Source of the DNA: an uncultured Prochlorococcus sp. | GTDB lineage: Bacteria; Cyanobacteriota; Cyanobacteriia; PCC-6307; Cyanobiaceae | Assembly (NCBI GenBank): GCA_913041805.1 | Contig: CAJWIZ010000011.1 | Span: forward strand, 1 to 11,492 | Direction: 5' to 3' | DNA length: 11,492 nt | In this document: positions 7,666-11,492 of the stretch, piece after piece | Position numbering within the stretch: position 1 is the stretch's first letter | How the letters are laid out: each line of letters begins with the position of its first letter | The notes under the pieces: model-generated | The model's input: only the letters and a program-made list of their open reading frames with translations | Database searches by the model: none | What the model was told of the DNA's origin: nothing | Program-made: the position numbers and the translations under genes

Positions 7666-8667
7666 ATGGATGGTGGCATAGCTTTGATAGGGAGTGGTAG
7701 TGCCACTCCAACCCAAATCCTTACCAATGCACAGCTTGGCCAAAGGGTCGAGACAAGCGATTCATGGATAGTGAGTCGTACAGGGATTGCTGAAAGGCGT
7801 ATTAGTGCACCTGAAGAATCTTTGGTCATGCTTAGTCACAAGGCGGCTTCTTCAGCCTTAGAAATGGCTGGTTGGGCTCCAAGCAGCATTGATTTGGTTT
7901 TATTAGCTACTTCAACGCCTGATGATTTATTTGGTTCAGCACCCCAGGTACAAGCCAATCTTGGAGCTACTAAGGCGGTTGCCTTTGATTTAACAGCTGC
8001 TTGTAGTGGCTTTTTGTTTGCATTAATTACTGCTGCTCAATATTTAAGAAATGGAACAATGCGCAGAGCTTTGGTTATAGGGGCTGATCAATTGACTAAG
8101 TGGGTTGATTGGGATGATCGAAGAAGTTGTGTACTTTTTGGCGATGGTGCAGGTGCTGTTGCATTGGAATCTTCGGACTTTCAAGATGATGGATTGATTG
8201 ACTTCAAGTTGAAATCAGATGGGAATCGTGGGGATTGTTTGAATCTCAATCAATTTGGTGAATCTTTGCAATTAATAGATGGAATATCTCATCAGAAAGG
8301 TGGCTTCCGCCCTATTGAGATGAATGGTCAGGAGGTGTATAAATTTGCTGTGAGAGAAGTCCCAGCTCTTCTAGGAGAGCTTTTGAAAGCCAATAAAATT
8401 TCTTCTAAATCATTGGATTGGCTGTTATTACATCAGGCCAATCAGAGAATTTTGGATGCTGTCGCCGACCGCTTTGATATTCCTCATGAAAAGGTTTTGT
8501 CAAATCTTGCCAACTATGGGAATACCTCTGCAGCAACTATTCCTTTGATGTTGGATGAAGCTGTTAGAGATGGACGTGTTAAGAAAGGCGATTTATTAGC
8601 AACTAGTGGGTTTGGTGCTGGCTTGAGTTGGGGTGCTGCTCTTTTGCGTTGGCAGGGTCCCTCTTAG
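7666..8667 (+). CDS. fabH: Beta-ketoacyl-ACP synthase III (FabH)
   Basis: FabH condenses acetyl-CoA with malonyl-ACP to start each round of fatty-acid synthesis. The 333 aa match the family length. The catalytic triad is visible: Cys113 in LTAACSGF, His256 in LLLHQANQRI and Asn286 in NYGNTSAA. The N-terminal TSDSWIVSRTGIAERRI (30-46) and the glycine-rich SGFGAGLSWGAALL (314-327) near the end are also standard. The start ATG at 7666 directly follows a TAA and is preceded by AGGAG. The gene lies 74 bp after plsX and 30 bp before fabD, in the same direction, in an arrangement shared with many bacterial plsX-fabH-fabD clusters. No independent promoter in the 74-bp gap is convincing. Confidence 0.97.
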   Translation: MDGGIALIGSGSATPTQILTNAQLGQRVETSDSWIVSRTGIAERRISAPEESLVMLSHKAASSALEMAGWAPSSIDLVLLATSTPDDLFGSAPQVQANLGATKAVAFDLTAACSGFLFALITAAQYLRNGTMRRALVIGADQLTKWVDWDDRRSCVLFGDGAGAVALESSDFQDDGLIDFKLKSDGNRGDCLNLNQFGESLQLIDGISHQKGGFRPIEMNGQEVYKFAVREVPALLGELLKANKISSKSLDWLLLHQANQRILDAVADRFDIPHEKVLSNLANYGNTSAATIPLMLDEAVRDGRVKKGDLLATSGFGAGLSWGAALLRWQGPS

Positions 8668-8697
8668 GCTGTAATTCAAGTAAATGGAAGTTGATTT

Positions 8698-9591
8698 ATG
8701 TCGATAGCTTGGGTTTTCCCTGGTCAAGGCTCACAGAAGCTTGGCATGGCTGAGGATTTGATGTCATTGCCTGGTGCAAAAGAGCGTTTTGACTTTGCAT
8801 CGGATTTGCTGGGACGTGATCTTTCAGCAATCTGTGGTGGAACTTGTCAATCTAATAATTTGGTCGACTTAAATGACACAAGAAATACCCAGCCAGCATT
8901 ATTTGTTGTTGAGTCTTTATTAGTGGATGATTTATTTCGACAAAATCGCAGTGCTTCATTTCTAGCTGGACATAGTTTGGGAGAAATTGTTGCTCTTTAT
9001 GCAGCTGAAGTTTTTGACGCTAAGACTGCTTTGAGATTGCTTAAGTGTCGCTCTGAGCTTATGGCTGATGCAGGGGGTGGGGCCATGACAGCTTTGATTG
9101 GGTTTGAAAGGAATCAACTTGAAGATCTCATTGCGGCCACGGAGGGAGTTGTTGTTGCTAATGACAACAGTTCAAATCAAGTTGTTATTTCAGGTACTCC
9201 TGACGCTGTCAAAAAGGTAAGTGATGCTTTGAAGTGTAAAAGGGCTATCCCTTTGCAGGTTTCTGGAGCGTTTCATTCGCCTTATATGGAAGAGGCTTCT
9301 AAAGCTTTTTCAATTGAACTTGACCAAGTTGCTTTTAAGAATGCTCGGACTCCAGTACTAAGTAATTCAGATCCCACCCCAACTTGTGATGCAGCACTTT
9401 TGAAGGAAAGACTTAAGAAGCAGATGGTTACAGGTGTGCGCTGGAGAGAGACGATGGAAATGATGGTTTCTGAAGGCATAAATACTTTGGTCGAAATTGG
9501 ACCTGGCAACGTTTTAAGTGGTCTTGCTAAACGATCTCTTAAAGGAGTCACAACTACTCAGTTGTCTGGGGCTAGTGATTTGGGCTATTAA
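8698..9591 (+). CDS. fabD: Malonyl-CoA:ACP transacylase (FabD)
   Basis: FabD moves the malonyl group from CoA to acyl carrier protein, supplying FabH and the elongating synthases. The 297 aa are normal for the family. Visible motifs are the N-terminal FPGQGSQ (7-13), the nucleophile Ser93 in GHSLGE, the carboxylate-binding Arg118 in KCRSELM, the catalytic His193 in SGAFHSPYM, and EIGPGNVLSGL (266-276) near the end. The ATG at 8698 is 30 bp after fabH. The stop is 2 bp before the TTG of plsC, so the two are likely translated together. Confidence 0.97.
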   Translation: MSIAWVFPGQGSQKLGMAEDLMSLPGAKERFDFASDLLGRDLSAICGGTCQSNNLVDLNDTRNTQPALFVVESLLVDDLFRQNRSASFLAGHSLGEIVALYAAEVFDAKTALRLLKCRSELMADAGGGAMTALIGFERNQLEDLIAATEGVVVANDNSSNQVVISGTPDAVKKVSDALKCKRAIPLQVSGAFHSPYMEEASKAFSIELDQVAFKNARTPVLSNSDPTPTCDAALLKERLKKQMVTGVRWRETMEMMVSEGINTLVEIGPGNVLSGLAKRSLKGVTTTQLSGASDLGY

Positions 9592-9593
9592 AA

Positions 9594-10268
9594 TTGAATA
9601 ATCAAAATAATTCTTTGGGTTTGAATAGTTCTTCTTTGACGCCACCCAAGCCAACATTTGTTTATCTTTTAGTTAGTTATTTACTTGTATTTCCATTCTT
9701 TAGATTTTTTTTTCGAGGTCGAACAATAGGAAAAGAGAAGGTGCCTAAGTTTGGTTCTTTAGTTGTAGTTGCAAACCATGGTTCACATTTAGACCCCCCA
9801 TTGATAGGACATGCTTTGGGTAGGCCTGTTTCTTTTATGGCTAAGGCAGAGCTATTTCGGATACCTTTATTGGGTCAGATAATAAGAATGTGTGGTGCTT
9901 ATCCAGTTAAAAGAGGTGCAAGTGATCGTGAGGCAATTCGAACAGCAACATCACGTCTTAATCAAGGTTGGGCAATAGGAGTTTTCCTTGATGGGACCCG
10001 TCAAGAAGATGGTCGTTGTAATAAACCCTTGGCTGGGGCTTCATTACTTGCAGCTCGCAGCGGATCTTATTTGTTACCAGTTGCAATTATTAATAGCCAT
10101 AGAGCTCTTGGAATCAGATCAATTTTCCCCAGGTTGGTTCCTATACATTTACGAATTGGAAATCCAATACCACCTCCAACTAGTCGAAAAAAGTTTGAGC
10201 TAGAAAATAAGACAGAACAGCTTAAGAGAAGCATTAATTCCATGTTAGACCAAGGAATTATTTCTTAG
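9594..10268 (+). CDS. plsC: 1-acyl-sn-glycerol-3-phosphate acyltransferase (PlsC/LPLAT family)
   Basis: This acyltransferase adds the second acyl chain to lysophosphatidic acid, giving phosphatidic acid, at the membrane. The protein is 224 aa. A hydrophobic segment at 21-40 can anchor it. The catalytic HX4D box is NHGSHLD (61-67; His62, Asp67). Block II is GAYPVKRG (101-108), and block III is FLDGTRQEDGR (131-141), where the usual FPEGTR has Leu and Asp instead of Pro and Glu. Block IV is LLPVAI (160-165). The start is TTG at 9594, 2 bp after the fabD stop; no ATG exists near the N-terminus, so initiation probably depends on coupling. With PlsX it forms the phosphatidic-acid arm of this cluster; PlsY is not in the window. 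Acyl acceptor specificity cannot be read from the sequence. Confidence 0.9.
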   Translation: MNNQNNSLGLNSSSLTPPKPTFVYLLVSYLLVFPFFRFFFRGRTIGKEKVPKFGSLVVVANHGSHLDPPLIGHALGRPVSFMAKAELFRIPLLGQIIRMCGAYPVKRGASDREAIRTATSRLNQGWAIGVFLDGTRQEDGRCNKPLAGASLLAARSGSYLLPVAIINSHRALGIRSIFPRLVPIHLRIGNPIPPPTSRKKFELENKTEQLKRSINSMLDQGIIS

Positions 10269-10385
10269 AATCTAATTGTAGAGATTTAAATAATCCATAG
10301 TTTTAACTATACTTTCCCCAATTGTTTAGTTTAAATGATTCCGGCTTCCTTATGAATTAATCTTTATTTCCTTGATCATCTTTAA
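10269..10385. other. Convergent spacer between plsC and tsaB; no clear terminator
   Basis: This 117-bp AT-rich spacer separates two converging genes and should contain transcription ends. The only dyad noticed is ATAGTT-TT-AACTAT at 10297-10310, with AT-rich 6-bp arms, a loop of two bases and no T-run after it, so it is not a credible Rho-independent terminator. No reading frame or RNA gene is evident. Confidence 0.6.
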
Positions 10386-11072
10386 TCATTGGTTCGCATG
10401 ATTATTCTCAACTGGAGAAGTCGGGTATATTGGTACCACTTCATGCCAAGAACTTTTCTTTTTGAGCTGGTGTTTGATTAAGCCAATATTTAACAATCTG
10501 ATTACATCTTTTTGGACGTCATCAGATGCATTTAAAGATGCATCTGATTTTAAGTTTTTAGATAAAAGATGTGGCTTTTCTAATTCTAAAACATCTTCTA
10601 TCATCCTATTCTTTGAATTATTATTTACGCGATATTTGCCAGCAATTATCCCTCTTCTAGGTAGATTTTTTATAATCCAAAATGGCTTATTTTTTTGAAA
10701 TGGCTGAAGTTGATTCGCTAATCGTGGTGCCATTAAAGCGAAACTGCTTACACCATCTAGATTGCAACCAAGTTGCTGAGCAAGAGTTCTAGCTAATACG
10801 ACAGTAATACGTGTGCCTGTAAATCCCCCTGGCCCAATAGCAACTGAAAGGCGACAAATTTTATGCAAGTGTGATGCTGGAATAAGTTCACCTAAGCAAT
10901 TCAAGATATTGTTGGAAAGACTTCGACCGATGGGAAATGTAGAACTGATTAAGCTTTTTTCAGGCGCTCGCAGATCCAACATTGCAATCCCAAGAGTTTC
11001 TGAGCAGCTATGCAAAGCAAGGATCAAATGTCCGTTTGAAGGGTTTTCTTTATCGTTAACATTGAGGTTCAT
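10386..11072 (-). CDS. tsaB: tRNA threonylcarbamoyladenosine biosynthesis protein TsaB (YeaZ)
   Basis: TsaB is the non-catalytic partner of TsaD in the complex that makes the t6A modification at position 37 of ANN-decoding tRNAs. At 228 aa it fits the family. The ASKHA-fold N-terminus is LILALHSCSETLGIAMLDL (16-34), where many homologues read LAIDTST. The hallmark segment IGPGGFTGTRITVVLARTLA is at 79-98, followed by SFALMA (110-115), and the usual end is PIYPTSPVE (214-222). The middle (about 120-200) is lysine- and asparagine-rich and poorly conserved, as often in this family. The ATG at 11072 overlaps the ycf34 stop by 4 bp (ATGA), so the gene is probably translated from a ycf34-tsaB message. 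TsaD is not in the window. Confidence 0.92.
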   Translation of the reverse strand: MNLNVNDKENPSNGHLILALHSCSETLGIAMLDLRAPEKSLISSTFPIGRSLSNNILNCLGELIPASHLHKICRLSVAIGPGGFTGTRITVVLARTLAQQLGCNLDGVSSFALMAPRLANQLQPFQKNKPFWIIKNLPRRGIIAGKYRVNNNSKNRMIEDVLELEKPHLLSKNLKSDASLNASDDVQKDVIRLLNIGLIKHQLKKKSSWHEVVPIYPTSPVENNHANQ

Positions 11073-11323
11073 TTGGGAACTTCACTGCCAGGGCACAATT
11101 TCATCCAACGACCCTCATCCTGTAGAAAACTTTTGCAGGCTCTGACATCCCATTCGACTTCAGTCCCATTACCATTTTGTTCATCTAAAACACTGATGTG
11201 AATTTGAGGAGCAACGGGCTTCCAGTCAGGCTTCTCGTTTAGATGACTTACTCCATGTTGCCTCTCAACTGCGTGATAAGCCTCACAACGATCAACCCAG
11301 TGGCAGTTGACACATATGCACAT
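11069..11323 (-). CDS. ycf34: Ycf34, small iron-sulphur protein
   Basis: This 84-residue protein matches Ycf34, found in cyanobacteria and red-lineage plastids. The Synechocystis protein has been reported to bind an Fe-S cluster and to influence photosynthetic electron transport. Cys2, Cys4, Cys7 and Cys13 lie in the N-terminal MCICVNCHWVDRC, the likely cluster ligands, with Cys63 and Cys77 further on. Family segments EWDVRACKSF (57-66) and LCPGSEVPK at the end are present. An in-frame ATG at 11350 would add nine residues, but the ATG at 11323 gives the canonical MCICVNC start and has GAGG 8 nt upstream, so I chose it. It overlaps tsaB downstream by 4 bp and is head-to-head with the gene at the right edge. 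A Fur-like dyad lies 37 bp upstream. Confidence 0.92.
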   Translation of the reverse strand: MCICVNCHWVDRCEAYHAVERQHGVSHLNEKPDWKPVAPQIHISVLDEQNGNGTEVEWDVRACKSFLQDEGRWMKLCPGSEVPK

Positions 11324-11492
11324 TCCCCATACCTCGTTTAATGACACCATTCTGAATGGTGATAATACTTATCTTGCAAAAGTTTTGCAGGAAAGGCTAA
11401 ATCCTGAGAAATGGCCTTTTTCAATTTTTGATTTACCAGCTGGCAGTGCTTTAGTCGGAGGGGCTATTAGAGATGCTCTGCTCAATAGGTTG
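11316..11492 (+). CDS. CCA tRNA nucleotidyltransferase / poly(A) polymerase family (N-terminal part; runs off the right edge)
   Basis: Only 59 residues are visible if the ATG at 11316 is used. The end of the fragment, LPAGSALVGGAIRDALLNRL (40-59), is the nucleotide-binding GG-x-x-RD entry of class II CCA-adding enzymes and bacterial poly(A) polymerases, which add or repair the tRNA 3' CCA. The G-[GA]-x-x-RD core is clear; the catalytic DxD lies beyond the edge. The ATG at 11316 overlaps the divergent ycf34 start by 8 bp. If the overlap is not real, non-ATG codons further in (for example TTG at 11385) would be needed. The N-terminal boundary is therefore uncertain, and so is the choice between CCA-adding enzyme and poly(A) polymerase. 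Confidence 0.75.
   Translation, partial: MHIPHTSFNDTILNGDNTYLAKVLQERLNPEKWPFSIFDLPAGSALVGGAIRDALLNRL
11345..11361. repeat. 17-bp perfect palindrome upstream of ycf34
   Basis: CACCATTC-T-GAATGGTG has 8-bp arms around a single central base. It lies 22 bp before the ycf34 ATG and inside the N-terminal codons of the opposing gene. It could be a protein-binding site or a small hairpin in the ycf34 leader. No known cyanobacterial operator that I recall matches it. Confidence 0.6.
11360..11374. promoter_or_regulatory. Candidate Fur-family operator upstream of ycf34
   Basis: The 15 bases TGATAATACTTATCT match the 7-1-7 Fur-family consensus TGATAATNATTATCA at 12 of 14 positions. On the minus strand the site overlaps TATTAT (11367-11362), a possible ycf34 -10 element, where a repressor would block transcription. 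No good -35 is visible. It also lies within the presumed coding sequence of the opposing gene, so the match may be chance in AT-rich DNA. Confidence 0.35.
11375..11389. repeat. 15-bp perfect palindrome TGCAAAA-G-TTTTGCA
   Basis: Seven-base arms flank one central G. It is centred 29 bp from the 17-bp palindrome at 11345-11361 and directly abuts the Fur-like dyad, upstream of ycf34 and within the first codons of the opposing gene. Its role is unknown. Confidence 0.5.

Noticed and set aside
10297-10310. Inverted repeat ATAGTT-TT-AACTAT as terminator for plsC or tsaB
   Set aside because: The stem is all but one pair A/T, the loop is two bases, and no T-run follows; it would not form a stable terminator hairpin.
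10507-10560. Short internal repeat around gatgcat/agatgcatctga in tsaB
   Set aside because: It is a brief imperfect dyad (catcagatgca / gatgcatctg) inside the Ser/Asp/Lys-rich variable part of the gene, with no context suggesting a regulatory or mobile element.

Overview
The window reads as ordinary core chromosome from a marine picocyanobacterium, most likely a low- to moderate-GC Prochlorococcus. Three genes point to a cyanobacterium: Ycf3 (photosystem I assembly), Ycf34 (a small Fe-S protein of cyanobacteria and plastids) and an RpaB-type response regulator. The AT-rich codon use, the very tight packing and this gene order suggest Prochlorococcus or a close Synechococcus; the genus is inferred from memory of the lineage, not from a search. 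I see no mobile elements, CRISPR array, tRNA or rRNA.

Layout. Positions 1-3318 hold a minus-strand run transcribed as Cu(I) P-type ATPase, then tmk (4-bp overlap), then holB (8-bp overlap, running off the left edge). A 121-bp divergent spacer separates it from ycf3 on the plus strand. The stop codons of ycf3 and minus-strand radA overlap. A 105-bp divergent spacer then leads to a plus-strand block: rpaB, plsX, fabH, fabD, plsC. The last four start fatty-acid synthesis and build phosphatidic acid: FabD makes malonyl-ACP, FabH does the first condensation, PlsX makes acyl-phosphate, and PlsC adds the second acyl chain. After a 117-bp convergent spacer come minus-strand tsaB and ycf34, with ycf34 first in transcription and a 4-bp overlap. 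At the right edge a CCA-adding enzyme gene begins on the plus strand, head-to-head with ycf34 and possibly overlapping its start.

No obviously new multi-gene system is visible. The points most worth a second look are small: a 120-residue N-terminal extension of PlsX with a four-copy Val/Ser/Ala/Gly heptad repeat that projects as a Ser-faced amphipathic helix; three dyad symmetries packed into 45 bp upstream of ycf34, one resembling a Fur box; a His-rich loop in the copper ATPase; and a delta' subunit whose P-loop lysine and zinc-module cysteines are missing.
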